A stretch of 64,000 nucleotides of DNA from Bradyrhizobium cenepequi (GCF_020329485.1 NZ_JAGKJI010000001.1:558001-622000); one strand, 5' to 3'; counted from the stretch's first letter, positions 7,778 through 16,859 are shown. Notes: generated by a model from the sequence alone, not told the origin. Numbers and translations are program-made.

Positions 7778-9271
7778 TCACGCCGCATTCGAGCGTCGAG
7801 ACATACGTTCATCGAAGCATCTGCGCAGCCGCCTCAGCCCTTCGGCAATCCGCGCCGTCTCGATCGCCCCATATCCCAGCATGATGCCGACCTGAGGCTC
7901 TCCCTCCAGCGGGAAGGATTGAATGGCGACGCCGAGATCAAAGGCCCGTGATGCAATCGCATCGATATCATCAACCGACGCTCTTCGCGCGTAGGCGGCG
8001 ATATGCAGCCCGGTGCTCGATGGAACAAGATCGAGGTAATGGCCGAAGTTGCTCTTGATCGCCGCGGTCAGCATCTCATGCCGTTCGCTATAGATGCAGC
8101 CCACCCTGCGAATGTGGCGCGCAAACGCGCCCTCGTCGATGAACTGCGCCAGCGCGTTCTGCACTATTGTCGCTGTATGCCAATCGGTGACAAACTTCGC
8201 CTTGTGCGCCGCCTCTCGCAGCGACGACGGCACGACCATGAAGGCCAGCCGGAGAGTCGGCAGCAACGTCTTTGAGAACGTGCCGACATACACAACGCGG
8301 CCGGTCGAATCGAGGGTCTGAAGCGGCTCGAGCGGACGCCCGCCGAAGCGAAACTCGCTGTCATAGTCGTCCTCAACGACAACCGCGTTGTTGCGCTCGG
8401 CCCAGGCAAGCAGCGCCCGTCGACGCGACAAGCTCATTGCCATGCCGAGGGGAAACTGATGCGAGGGCGTCACGTAGACCACCCTGGCCTCGGCCGGCAG
8501 CGCCTCGACGACCAGACCTGCACTGTCGACCGGCACACCGATCACGCGCGCGCCGAGCGCCTTGAACAAGTCCTTTGGAGGCGAATAGCCCGGTTTCTCC
8601 ACAGCAACGACATCGCCGGGCGCGAGAAGCACGCGAGCGATGATGTCGAGTGCCTGTTGGGTGCCGCTGGTCACGATGATGTCGTCGGGCGATCCGGAAA
8701 CGCTTCGTGAGATGCCGATATGGCGAGCGATCGCCGCGCGCAACTCCCAATTGCCTGCAGGATTCTCGTAGACGCCTGCGGTCATCTCGCGCGAGCGCAG
8801 CGCACGCGCGACGACCCGCCGCCAGGTTCGATGTGGAAACAGCGAAGCGTCCGGAAGCCCGGCTCTGAAGTCGAAACGCGCCGCGCGGACAAAGAACGTC
8901 GGAAGCGATATGGCCTCCCAAACTCCACGCACCCGAATTGCACGGACCGTCGATCGCCTTGTTTTCGATGCCGGACGTTTTGCCCCAAGCTGATGGCTGA
9001 CGAACGTCCCGGCGCCCGTATGGGACGTCGCGAAGCCTTCCGCGACAAGGCTTTCATACGCAATCATCACCGTCGATCGCGCCACCGTCAGCTCGGCGGC
9101 CAGTTCCCGCGTGGGAGGCAGCCGCTCTCCAGGCCGAAGGCGCTCGTCCAGAATTGCCTGCCGGATCTGACGGTAGATCTCGCCACTGAGGTCACTTCGA
9201 CCAACGAGACTGACATGAAAAGCCACAATCCCCGGCCCTCTTTCGTCCGCATTGGACTGGCAACCTTGCAT
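7778..9271 (-). CDS. MocR/PdxR-type transcriptional regulator (GntR helix-turn-helix plus aminotransferase fold)
   Basis: About 497 residues. The N-terminal 80 residues form a winged helix of the GntR family (GEIYRQIRQAILDERLRPGE, LPPTRELAAELTVARSTVM), followed by a class I aminotransferase-like domain. In that domain VTSGTQQALDIIARVL is the cofactor-phosphate loop, VYVTPSHQFPLG and VEDDYDSEFRF follow, and YVGTFSKTLLP carries the lysine expected to hold pyridoxal phosphate. MocR proteins act as activators or repressors sensing PLP adducts of amino compounds. The start at 9271 is chosen because the upstream open frame is not family sequence and contains a perfect inverted repeat. It reads toward the LysE/MFS operon and probably controls it. 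Confidence 0.85.
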   Translation of the reverse strand: MQGCQSNADERGPGIVAFHVSLVGRSDLSGEIYRQIRQAILDERLRPGERLPPTRELAAELTVARSTVMIAYESLVAEGFATSHTGAGTFVSHQLGAKRPASKTRRSTVRAIRVRGVWEAISLPTFFVRAARFDFRAGLPDASLFPHRTWRRVVARALRSREMTAGVYENPAGNWELRAAIARHIGISRSVSGSPDDIIVTSGTQQALDIIARVLLAPGDVVAVEKPGYSPPKDLFKALGARVIGVPVDSAGLVVEALPAEARVVYVTPSHQFPLGMAMSLSRRRALLAWAERNNAVVVEDDYDSEFRFGGRPLEPLQTLDSTGRVVYVGTFSKTLLPTLRLAFMVVPSSLREAAHKAKFVTDWHTATIVQNALAQFIDEGAFARHIRRVGCIYSERHEMLTAAIKSNFGHYLDLVPSSTGLHIAAYARRASVDDIDAIASRAFDLGVAIQSFPLEGEPQVGIMLGYGAIETARIAEGLRRLRRCFDERMSRRSNAA

Positions 9272-9351
9272 AAAGGTGAACGTTCCATCAGACCGCAGAC
9301 GTGGTGATCGCAACCGCAGGTTCCGTAAGCGAGCGTTCACGGAGCTAGGAA

Positions 9352-9371
9352 CATGCCATTGCGGTGGCATG
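9352..9371. promoter_or_regulatory. Perfect inverted repeat upstream of the first MocR-type gene
   Basis: CATGCCA and TGGCATG form exact 7-base arms around the 6-base centre TTGCGG, about 80 bases upstream of the chosen start at 9271. The position suits an autoregulatory operator, or a hairpin in the leader. This 220-base gap between the two regulator genes holds no other gene I can support. Confidence 0.4.
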
Positions 9372-9493
9372 ATCATGCGGGTCGATAAGGTCAGGCGGAG
9401 AACTGGAGGCAGTATCGCAAGTCAATTCGTTGAGCCGATCGCCTTCAACCAACTCTCCGATCCGATTGTGTCCCGATGCGCGTTGACCTTCAT

Positions 9494-10900
9494 TCAAACG
9501 AAGGAAAGCTCCTCGGCGGACTCCAGGATGCGCCTCAACTGCAGCAAGGCTCTCTTGAGGTCATCCCCTGTTGCCGGATGACCGAGGCAGATCCGCACGC
9601 CGAGCGTTCCGCGGTCGACCTGCTGCAATGCGCCGGGCGGAGCCAGGGTAATGCCGGCCTGGGCGGCCTGGGCGACCAGCGCGATCAGCGTACGGCCGGC
9701 TGGAATAGGCAGCCAGCGATGGAAGCCCGGTGTGGTCGACACGACCGGAAGCCAGTCGGCGAGAACTTCGTCGGCGACCGCGTTGCGCCGCGCCGCTTCG
9801 GCTCGCTTCAACTGGACCTGACGATGCAAATCGCCGCTATGGATCAGCCGCGCGACGACTTCGGCCATGATCGGCGAAGCCATCCATCCCGTCGCGCGCA
9901 TGGCGTTGATGCAGCGATCCCTGAATTTTTCAGGAACGATCATCGTAGCGATGCGCAGTCCCGGCGCGAGGCATTTCGCGAAACTGGTGACGTAGAAGCT
10001 GCGTTCCGGCAACAGGAACGAGATCGGTCGAGGAGGCTCGCGGAACAGAAATGCGTAAGCGTCATCCTCGATCAGAATTCCGTCGTGCCGGCGGATGACT
10101 TCGGCAATTTCCTGCCGGCGCTCCTGGGGCATAATCGTTCCTGTCGGGGTCTGCAGCGTCGGCGTTGAAAACAGCACGCGCGCCTTCGTTTCCGAAAAGG
10201 CGCGATCGAGTTCATCCGGCAGCAAACCATGCATGTCACCGGCGACGCCATGGAGACGATAACCGCTCATCGCCGACAGAGCGATCATGCCGGAGTAGGT
10301 GAAGCGCTCCGTCAGCACCGTTCCATTGGGAGACGCGGCCATCCCGAGCGCAATGGACAATCCATGTTGCCCGCCATGCGTGATGAACAGGTGGTCCACA
10401 TCGGTCACGACGTGGAGCTGCTCGAGCCACTTGGCCATAGTTTCCCGATGCTGCGGCAAGCCTTGATGCGGCAGATAGCCAAGCAATGGTGTCAATGCGC
10501 AGTCCGAAAGAACTTCTTCGAGAACATTGGCGATGACCTCGCTTTCGCCGGTCGACGGCGGGACGTTGAGCGCGAGATTCATCGAGGCCGGCGTCTGTCC
10601 GTTGGCTATTGTGACGGGGTGGCGCCTTTGAACAAACGTGCCGCGGCCGACTTCTCCCGAGATCAGGCCGCGCGCCTCGGCCTCGGCATAGGCTTTGGAG
10701 ATCGTGCCGAGGCTCAATCCAAGCTGGGCCGCCATGTCACGCTGAGGCAGCAATCGAGTCCCGGGCTTCAGCGTCCCTGAGGCGATGTCGTTCTCAAGGG
10801 CGTGCACGAACGCCAGATATCGCGGCATGTTGCCGTCGGCGAGCGTGGGTAGCCATTCGGCCGGCGATCCTTGGGGCACGATTTTATCCTCGGTCTTCAT
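9494..10900 (-). CDS. MocR-type transcriptional regulator (GntR helix-turn-helix plus aminotransferase fold)
   Basis: A 468-residue second MocR protein. The winged helix covers about residues 25-90 (RLLPQRDMAAQLGLSLGTIS, KAYAEAEARGLISGEVGRGT). The aminotransferase domain shows FITHGGQHGLSIALG, the TPTLQTPTGTIMP segment, LIEDDAYAFLF, and YVTSFAKCLAPGLR with the likely PLP lysine. It differs from the first regulator in sequence and in having a shorter linker. The start MKTEDKIVPQ is preferred because the extension upstream runs through a symmetrical intergenic region. It is transcribed away from the NIPSNAP-cox module, so it is the natural candidate regulator of that module. Confidence 0.86.
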   Translation of the reverse strand: MKTEDKIVPQGSPAEWLPTLADGNMPRYLAFVHALENDIASGTLKPGTRLLPQRDMAAQLGLSLGTISKAYAEAEARGLISGEVGRGTFVQRRHPVTIANGQTPASMNLALNVPPSTGESEVIANVLEEVLSDCALTPLLGYLPHQGLPQHRETMAKWLEQLHVVTDVDHLFITHGGQHGLSIALGMAASPNGTVLTERFTYSGMIALSAMSGYRLHGVAGDMHGLLPDELDRAFSETKARVLFSTPTLQTPTGTIMPQERRQEIAEVIRRHDGILIEDDAYAFLFREPPRPISFLLPERSFYVTSFAKCLAPGLRIATMIVPEKFRDRCINAMRATGWMASPIMAEVVARLIHSGDLHRQVQLKRAEAARRNAVADEVLADWLPVVSTTPGFHRWLPIPAGRTLIALVAQAAQAGITLAPPGALQQVDRGTLGVRICLGHPATGDDLKRALLQLRRILESAEELSFV

Positions 10901-10925
10901 GATCGTGATCGAGTAGTACAATTCG

Positions 10926-10963
10926 CAAATTGTTTCAATCGTCGCGTACGACGTTGCAATTTG
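10926..10963. promoter_or_regulatory. Symmetrical operator-like region between MocR-type gene and catabolic module 1
   Basis: The divergent gap (about 230 bases) contains exact arms CAAATTG (10926-10932) and CAATTTG (10957-10963) flanking the near-palindrome GTCGCGTACGAC (10941-10952). The nonamer CGTTGCAAT occurs at 10952-10960 and again as a direct repeat at 11029-11037, 77 bases away. MocR regulators typically bind direct or inverted repeats between divergent genes, so this is the likely control region of both transcripts. Confidence 0.45.
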
Positions 10964-11133
10964 ATGTCCGGGAAATGGAGAAAAGCCGGGAAAAATCGCA
11001 CTCGAAGACGCCATTTACCATATTGTTGCGTTGCAATGGACCAAACGTGTACGATTGAACTGGAATAAATTTGACATTGCTATGGAGCATGTCTATTCGG
11101 ACAGCGAATGAAGACGAGTGGGAGAGAGCGTCC

Positions 11134-11457
11134 TTGATCTACGAAATTCGCATCTACGAGGCGGCAGAAGGAAAGGCCGAGGCCATGCGGGCGCGCTTCA
11201 AGGAGCACGTCGTGCCGCGCCTGCCTCGTCATGGCATCGAACTGCTCGGCGTCTTCGAAGCGCCTGCGGAGGATGGCCGCCTCACATATCTGACGCGCTT
11301 CAATTCCGAGGACGATAGGACCAAGGCCTGGGCGGCCTTCGGCGCCGACGATGAGTGGCGAGCGATCAAAGCGGCGTCCGAACGCAACGGACCTCTCCTG
11401 AAAAATCAGAGCGTGTCCGTGCTTTCGCCGGCGGTCGCCGGTCTCCTGCTCGGGTGA
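11134..11457 (+). CDS. NIPSNAP family protein
   Basis: A 107-residue ferredoxin-like alpha/beta-barrel-fold protein. From TTG at 11134 it begins (M)IYEIRIYEAAEGK, matching the usual N-terminus of bacterial NIPSNAP proteins, with a GGGAGAG ribosome-binding site 5-10 bases upstream. Frames starting at 11071 or 11089 are open but add non-family residues. The end pattern KNQSVSVLSP also fits the family. Bacterial NIPSNAP proteins often accompany catabolic operons, but their biochemical role is not settled. It is the first gene of catabolic module 1. Confidence 0.75.
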   Translation: MIYEIRIYEAAEGKAEAMRARFKEHVVPRLPRHGIELLGVFEAPAEDGRLTYLTRFNSEDDRTKAWAAFGADDEWRAIKAASERNGPLLKNQSVSVLSPAVAGLLLG

Positions 11458-11509
11458 CGCGATCGTCGCGAGCCGAGCCGGCGAGAGTATCAAGCGTGGA
11501 AGTCACTCC

Positions 11510-12412
11510 ATGAAGCCTGCCCCCTTCGAATATGTCAGACCGGATTCGGTCGCTCAGGCCTGTGAAATGCTCGCGGCGGACGAGGACGCGCGCATTATCG
11601 CGGGCGGTCAGACCCTCGTTCCCATGCTGGCGATGCGGCTCGCGCGCGCTGCGAAGCTCATCGATATCTATCGTTTGCCAGAGCTCAATGGAATTCGCGT
11701 CGAGGGCGACGTCCTCGTGATCGGCGCGACGACGCGTCAGGTCCAGGTCGAGCGAAGCGCTCTAGCGATGCAGTCGACGCCGCTGCTCTCAAAGGCGCTG
11801 CCCTGGGTGGGACATCCGCCGACGCGCAATCGTGGGACGGTCGGTGGTTCGGTCGCCAATGCCGATCCGTCGGCAGAAATCCCGCTGGTTGCGGTGACGT
11901 TGGGTGCCGAGATCGAAATCACCAATCCCGATGGCGTGACCAGCATGCCGGCCGACGATTTCTTCATCGGTCCGATGCTGACGTCGGTTATGCCGGGAGA
12001 TTGCGTAACCGCGGTGCGCTTCCCGATCTGGCGACATGCGCGGGTCGGCACTGCATTCCATGAAGTAAGTGCCCGCAAGTCGGATTTCGCTTTCGTTGCC
12101 GCGGCCGCGCAGGTTGCGCTGGACGAAGACGGAAAGTGCATCGCGGCGGCGCTTGGCATCGGCGGGGTCGGTGATCGCGCTCTGCGTCTCGATGTCGCGA
12201 AGCTGGTGGGTGAAACGGCCGGCACCGCCAGGTTGAAGGATATCGTCGCCGAAGCGGCCGCTGTTCTGGAGCCGTCATCCGATCTCCATGTCTCGGCCGC
12301 TTATCGCATGCGCGTCGCTGTTGCTTTCGGTGTTCGCGCTCTGGAGGATGCGATGACAGATGCTTGCTCCGCTGCAACCCAGTCGAACCGTGGAGCGAAG
12401 CAATGGAGGTGA
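11510..12412 (+). CDS. Molybdenum hydroxylase FAD subunit (CoxM/CutM-like)
   Basis: A 300-residue FAD-binding subunit of a xanthine dehydrogenase-family heterotrimer. It starts MKPAPFEYVRPDSV, has the FAD-diphosphate motif AGGQTLVPMLAMRL near residues 32-45 and the second flavin motif PPTRNRGTVGGSVANADPSA near 103-122. It passes electrons from the Fe-S subunit to FAD and onward to an acceptor. The stop overlaps the start of the Fe-S subunit gene by ten bases, and the large subunit follows, giving the order medium-small-large common in CODH-like and aldehyde or heteroaromatic hydroxylases. Confidence 0.9.
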   Translation: MKPAPFEYVRPDSVAQACEMLAADEDARIIAGGQTLVPMLAMRLARAAKLIDIYRLPELNGIRVEGDVLVIGATTRQVQVERSALAMQSTPLLSKALPWVGHPPTRNRGTVGGSVANADPSAEIPLVAVTLGAEIEITNPDGVTSMPADDFFIGPMLTSVMPGDCVTAVRFPIWRHARVGTAFHEVSARKSDFAFVAAAAQVALDEDGKCIAAALGIGGVGDRALRLDVAKLVGETAGTARLKDIVAEAAAVLEPSSDLHVSAAYRMRVAVAFGVRALEDAMTDACSAATQSNRGAKQWR

Positions 12413-13002
12413 CGCTCAAGGTCAACGGTCGCCTGTGCTCTGCCGACGTCGAGCCGCGCAAGACACTGCTGGATGCGATCAGGGAAGATCTGGCGCTGCC
12501 CGGAAGCCACGCAGGTTGCGAACACGGCGTCTGCGGCGCGTGTACGGTGCTGCTCGACGGCGAGCCCGTGCGTTCATGCCTGATGTTCGCTGTTCAAGCG
12601 GATGGCTACGAGATCACCACGATCGAAGGGCTGGCGCCTGCCCCCGGAGAACTTAACGTGGTCCAGGATGCGTTTTGCGAGACCCACGGTCTGCAATGCG
12701 GCTACTGCACACCCGGAATGATTTTGACGGGACATGCGCTGCTACAGCGTACGACTGAACCGACCCGCGAAGAAATCGTCGAGGCGATTTCCGGCAACAT
12801 TTGTCGCTGCACCGGATACGGGCAGATCGTCGAAGCGATCGAGTTCGCCGGTGAGCGCCTGCGCAAGGCCAATGCCCCGCGCGATTTGAAAGGGGCGGGC
12901 GCCAATCAGCCGCAGGTCGATCCGTCGGCCGAAACCGACGCGCCGCAAGAAGGTGTGCTGAAGGCTGCCGAGGCCGATACGCCGCATGGAGATCGTCCGT
13001 GA
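12403..13002 (+). CDS. Molybdenum hydroxylase [2Fe-2S] subunit (CoxS-like) with C-terminal tail
   Basis: A 199-residue iron-sulfur subunit. The plant-type [2Fe-2S] cluster ligands are Cys39, Cys44, Cys47 and Cys59, and the second cluster ligands are Cys99, Cys102, Cys134 and Cys136 (CGYCTPGM and CRCTGY motifs). The chosen ATG gives the standard beta-strand start MEVTLKVNGR; longer frames are open upstream. Family members are about 155-165 residues, so the last 40 or so (rich in Ala, Asp, Pro and Gln) form an unusual hydrophilic tail. The GTG start of the large subunit lies inside its stop codon region, so the genes are coupled. Confidence 0.9.
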   Translation: MEVTLKVNGRLCSADVEPRKTLLDAIREDLALPGSHAGCEHGVCGACTVLLDGEPVRSCLMFAVQADGYEITTIEGLAPAPGELNVVQDAFCETHGLQCGYCTPGMILTGHALLQRTTEPTREEIVEAISGNICRCTGYGQIVEAIEFAGERLRKANAPRDLKGAGANQPQVDPSAETDAPQEGVLKAAEADTPHGDRP

Positions 13003-15407
13003 GCCCAGAGCCAGCAGCCTTAAAATTCGTATCATCGAACCGGCGCGTGCGCGAGGATCGGCGGTTCGTCGCGGGGCATGGGCGCTATGTTGCCGACATC
13101 GTGCTCGATGGGATGCTGCATGTGGCTCTCGTGCCCTCACAACATCCTGCCGCGAAGATCTTGGCGATCGACACCAGCGCAGCGCTGAAGATGCCGGGCG
13201 TTGTCCACGTCTTGACCGGCGACGACCTGGTCAAGGCTGTCGATCCGCTGATGAATGGTCTCGACACGCCGAAGGTCCGCCGCTTTCCGCTCGCGGTCGG
13301 GCAGGTCCGCTATGCCGGCGAGTGGGTCGTGGCCGTGGTGGCCGAGACCCGCGCGCAGGCGGAGGATGCTGCGGAGAAGGTGCGGGTCACATACGAGCCG
13401 CTGCCCTACGTCATCGATGGCGAAGAAGCCGCGACCGATGCCAGCCCGAAGGTGCATCCCGAACACGGCACCAACGTGCTTTTGGACAAAACGTTCGTCT
13501 GGGGCGATGTCGAGAAACATTTTGCCGAGAGCCCGCGCCACCTGTCGTTTCGGGTCGTCTGGGGACGCAATTCGACCGTGCCGATCGAGACCTTCGGCGT
13601 GGTGGCGCGATGGGATGCATGGCGGGAGATGCTCGATGTCTGGGCGTCGATCCAGATGCCGAAATATCCGGACCAGATCGCTCGCGCGCTGCGCATCCCG
13701 GCCAACAACGTCCGCGTCCATCAGGATGTCGATGTCGGCGGCAGCTACGGCGTCAAGCGCGGCATCAAGCAGACCGTGCTGGTTTCGCATCTCTCGCGCA
13801 TCCTCAATCGGCCTGTGCGGCTGATCGAGGATCGTCTCGAAAACATGCGCGCCGGCGACGCGCACGGCCCGGAGCGGACGTTCGATGTCGAGATCGCATT
13901 CAATGATGAGGGCATCGTCAAGTCGATGAAGATGAAGGCGCTCGACAATGTCGGCGCCTATGCAGGACGTTCGCCATTCCAGCTCGGTAAACCCGTCGGT
14001 GCGATCGTCGGTCCCTACAAGATCGAGAGCGTGCAGTATCGTGCGATGGCGGTGCTATCGAACAAGGCGGCTCAGGAGGCGGTCCGCGGCTTCGGTCAGT
14101 CTCCAACCAACTATGCGATCGAGGCAGCGATCGACAAAGTGGCCGCTGCGGTCGGCGTTGATCGCATTGAGATCCGGCGTCGCAATTTCATTCGCAGCCA
14201 CGAGTTTCCATACCTGATCCCGAGCGGCACGCACTACGACAGTGGCGATTATCACACCGTCGTCAGCAAGGTGCTCGCGAGCGCGGACTACGAAGTGCTG
14301 GTCAAGGAGCGCGATGCATTGCGTGCATCCGGCGTGATGGCCGGCATCGGCGTTGCCGCCTGCCTGGAGCCCAGCGGCGGCAACTCGTCCTTCGAGCCGT
14401 TGCTCAACGAGAAGAACACCACATCGACATGGATGGACTCGTGCCGCATCAACATCGATGGTCTGGGCTTCGTCACGGTCACGATCCATACGACGTCGGC
14501 TGGCCAGGGGCACGAGACGTTAGCAGCCACCGTCGTCGGTGAGGTCCTTGAGATCGATCCCGACCTGATCCGGATCGTCCGGCCGGATTCACTCGCCTGT
14601 CTGCCGTCGAACAGCCCGGTAGGAAGCCGCATGGCGATCATGCTCGGCGGCGCCTGCTATCACGCCGCCGAAAAGCTGAAGGCGAAGTTGAAGCGGATCG
14701 GTGCGCATCAGTTCGGATTGAGCGCCGATGACGTCGTCTATGCGCAAGGTGGCGTATCGGATCCGGGGTCGAACAAAACGCTGTCCTGGGCGGAGCTTGT
14801 GAACATCGGTCATCGTCAGTTCCACGCTCTGCCGGCAGGCATGGAGCCGGGGCTCGAGACGACCCATGTCATGCAGGTGCCGACCGGCACCAAGCTGCCG
14901 GAGAACGGCCGGGTGCAGATGTATCCGTGTCACTCGTTCGAGTTTCATCTGGTTCTGCTGACATTCGATCCGGAGATCGCCAAACCCGAGATCCGCAAAT
15001 ACGTTATCGGACATGATTGCGGCGTCGTGATCAATCCGCACATCGTCAAGGGTATGACGCTCGGCGGCATCGCGCACGGGATCGGCGCAGCGCTGCTGGA
15101 GGAGTTCTCCTACGACAGCGAAGGGCAACTGCTCACTCAAAGCTTCATGGATTATCTCCTTCCATCGTCGCACGAAGTGCCAAATGTCGAGATCGTGCAT
15201 CACTGCACGCCGTCGCCCTTCACCGTGTTTGGGCAAAAGGGATCGGGCGAAAGCGGCTATCTCGGCTCCCCGGCCGCGATTTCCGGCGCCATCAACGACG
15301 CGGTCTCGCCGCTCGGAATATCGTTCTCACGACTTCCGATCCGCATCGCGGCAATCAGCGATGCCATCGCGGCGGTCAAGAACAAGCAAGCAGAGGATTA
15401 TGCATGA
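12999..15407 (+). CDS. Molybdenum hydroxylase catalytic subunit (CoxL-like, not CO dehydrogenase form I)
   Basis: An 802-residue molybdopterin-binding subunit starting with GTG (MSPEPAALKF). The aldehyde oxidase/xanthine dehydrogenase a/b hammerhead domain occupies the first ~150 residues, followed by the Mo-cofactor domain with GGSYGVKRGIKQT, SAGQGHETL and the C-terminal GQKGSGESGYLGSP, whose Glu is the expected active-site base. The loop that in true CO dehydrogenase reads AYxCSFR here reads EAVRGFGQSP, so CO is an unlikely substrate. Hydroxylation of an N-heteroaromatic ring or oxidation of an aldehyde is the family-based guess. It is followed with a four-base overlap by an amidohydrolase. 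Confidence 0.88.
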   Translation: MSPEPAALKFVSSNRRVREDRRFVAGHGRYVADIVLDGMLHVALVPSQHPAAKILAIDTSAALKMPGVVHVLTGDDLVKAVDPLMNGLDTPKVRRFPLAVGQVRYAGEWVVAVVAETRAQAEDAAEKVRVTYEPLPYVIDGEEAATDASPKVHPEHGTNVLLDKTFVWGDVEKHFAESPRHLSFRVVWGRNSTVPIETFGVVARWDAWREMLDVWASIQMPKYPDQIARALRIPANNVRVHQDVDVGGSYGVKRGIKQTVLVSHLSRILNRPVRLIEDRLENMRAGDAHGPERTFDVEIAFNDEGIVKSMKMKALDNVGAYAGRSPFQLGKPVGAIVGPYKIESVQYRAMAVLSNKAAQEAVRGFGQSPTNYAIEAAIDKVAAAVGVDRIEIRRRNFIRSHEFPYLIPSGTHYDSGDYHTVVSKVLASADYEVLVKERDALRASGVMAGIGVAACLEPSGGNSSFEPLLNEKNTTSTWMDSCRINIDGLGFVTVTIHTTSAGQGHETLAATVVGEVLEIDPDLIRIVRPDSLACLPSNSPVGSRMAIMLGGACYHAAEKLKAKLKRIGAHQFGLSADDVVYAQGGVSDPGSNKTLSWAELVNIGHRQFHALPAGMEPGLETTHVMQVPTGTKLPENGRVQMYPCHSFEFHLVLLTFDPEIAKPEIRKYVIGHDCGVVINPHIVKGMTLGGIAHGIGAALLEEFSYDSEGQLLTQSFMDYLLPSSHEVPNVEIVHHCTPSPFTVFGQKGSGESGYLGSPAAISGAINDAVSPLGISFSRLPIRIAAISDAIAAVKNKQAEDYA

Positions 15408-16381
15408 TCATCGATTGTCACGCTCATCTTGTACCTCCGAGCCTGCTCGAAGCCATCCGGGCGCAGAAGGACAGCTTTCCGTCGATTCGCGTGATCGAGG
15501 ATGGCGGCAGCCTTGGATTTTCGTTTGCGGGCGGCAAGCCGACGCGTCCGGTATCGAAGCCGCTGAGCGATATTGCCGCTCGCCTGCAGTGGCTTGATAC
15601 GAACAAAATCGAGCGTCAGGTCGTCGGTGGATGGCTCGACATGTTCGCTTACGAGATTCCCGCTGAAGAGGGGCTGCGGTGGTCGCGACTGATCAACACA
15701 CACCTGGCCCAGGCGGCCAAGGAGCAGCCGCGCTTCATACCCCTGGCGACTGTGCCGCTGCAGGATGGTGCGCGCGCGGCCGAAACTCTGCGGGAGGCGC
15801 ACGCGGCGGGCTTCAAGGGCGCGATGATCGGTACGCAGCCGAAAGGGAAGGGCGGTGTCCTCGATGATCCTGCGCTGATCCCGTTCTGGGAGGCGGCGAA
15901 CGAACTGGGATCGATGATCTTCATCCACCCGGTGTTCGAGAGTGGCGACGACCGCGTCCACGACTATGGAATGGCGAATGCCGTCGGCCGTATCACCGAT
16001 ACATTGATCGCGATTTCGCGCCTGATCTATGCCGGCCACGTCACTCGCTACGGCAAGGCCAAGATCGTTGCCGGGATCGGCGGCGCTGCGCTGCCCTATG
16101 TGATCGGCCGTTTGCGCAGGAACTACTCGCTCGACAAGGACAAGCTTGGCGATCCGGATGCGGCGCTGGCTGCCATGTACTACGACACCATCGTGCAGGA
16201 TACGCGGGCACTACGTTATCTCGCCGACATCGTCGGGGCCGATCGCATCATGATGGGTTCCGACATGCCTTTCCCGATCGGCGACCTCGCCCCGCTCAAG
16301 ATCGTCCAGGACACACGGTTCTCGGACGCCGAGCGCTCCTCGATAAATGGCGGTCTTGTCCAGAAACTGCTTGGTCTGTGA
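15404..16381 (+). CDS. Amidohydrolase family protein (ACMSD-like metal-dependent hydrolase or decarboxylase)
   Basis: A 325-residue TIM-barrel protein. It starts MIIDCHAHLVPP, with the HxH metal-ligand pair at residues 6 and 8; later ligands are likely the His in FIHPVFES and the Asp in MMGSDMPFP. This amidohydro_2 pattern is shared by aminocarboxymuconate semialdehyde decarboxylase, resorcylate decarboxylases and some ring hydrolases. Its start overlaps the CoxL stop (ATGA). In context it would act on the hydroxylated product of the molybdenum enzyme, by decarboxylation or ring cleavage; the actual reaction is not visible. Confidence 0.85.
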   Translation: MIIDCHAHLVPPSLLEAIRAQKDSFPSIRVIEDGGSLGFSFAGGKPTRPVSKPLSDIAARLQWLDTNKIERQVVGGWLDMFAYEIPAEEGLRWSRLINTHLAQAAKEQPRFIPLATVPLQDGARAAETLREAHAAGFKGAMIGTQPKGKGGVLDDPALIPFWEAANELGSMIFIHPVFESGDDRVHDYGMANAVGRITDTLIAISRLIYAGHVTRYGKAKIVAGIGGAALPYVIGRLRRNYSLDKDKLGDPDAALAAMYYDTIVQDTRALRYLADIVGADRIMMGSDMPFPIGDLAPLKIVQDTRFSDAERSSINGGLVQKLLGL

Positions 16382-16391
16382 GGAAGGAAGC

Positions 16392-16856
16392 ATGAAGCTC
16401 GAAATCGGAGGCTCGGAGACCATCCCTGCATCGGTCGATGCGCTGTGGGTTGCGCTCAACGATCCAGCCGTCCTGACCCGGTGCATACCGGGTTGCCGAA
16501 GCATGACCGAGATGGCGCCGGACGCCTACAAGGTTGAGATGCAGCTTCGGGTCGCCGCCGTCGGTGGCTCGTTCGAAGGAGAAATCAGTCTGCACGATAA
16601 GGAGGCGCCGAAGGTCTGCGGCATCAAGGTATCAGGCGCAGGTTCGCTTGGGCACGGCAACGGCACCGCGCGATTCGAGATCGAGCCCGACGGAGAAGGC
16701 TCGAAGCTGATTTACAAGGGCACGGGAGAAATTGGCGGGCTCGTCGCCGGCGTCGGTCAGCGGATCTTGTCCAGCGTCTCCAAGCATCTCATCGGCCGTT
16801 TTTTCACCGCGCTCCGCAAGGAGTTCGAGCAGCCCGTTCACGGAGCGGCGGAATAA
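16392..16856 (+). CDS. CoxG-like SRPBCC-domain protein
   Basis: A 154-residue protein starting MKLEIGGSETIPASVDALW, with a GGAAGGAAG ribosome-binding region just upstream. The pattern CIPGCRSM near residues 32-39 and the GTGEIGGLVAGVGQRIL stretch match the CO dehydrogenase subunit G family. In Oligotropha CoxG anchors the molybdenum enzyme at the membrane, and in other bacteria homologues accompany many Mo-hydroxylases. It sits between the amidohydrolase and hydrolase genes and probably tethers or helps assemble the module 1 hydroxylase. Confidence 0.85.
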   Translation: MKLEIGGSETIPASVDALWVALNDPAVLTRCIPGCRSMTEMAPDAYKVEMQLRVAAVGGSFEGEISLHDKEAPKVCGIKVSGAGSLGHGNGTARFEIEPDGEGSKLIYKGTGEIGGLVAGVGQRILSSVSKHLIGRFFTALRKEFEQPVHGAAE

Positions 16857-16859
16857 GAA

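Noticed and set aside
12999..15407. Annotation of the coxL-like genes as carbon monoxide dehydrogenase
   Set aside because: The AYxCSFR loop of form I CO dehydrogenase is absent from both large subunits, so only the broader molybdenum hydroxylase family is supported.
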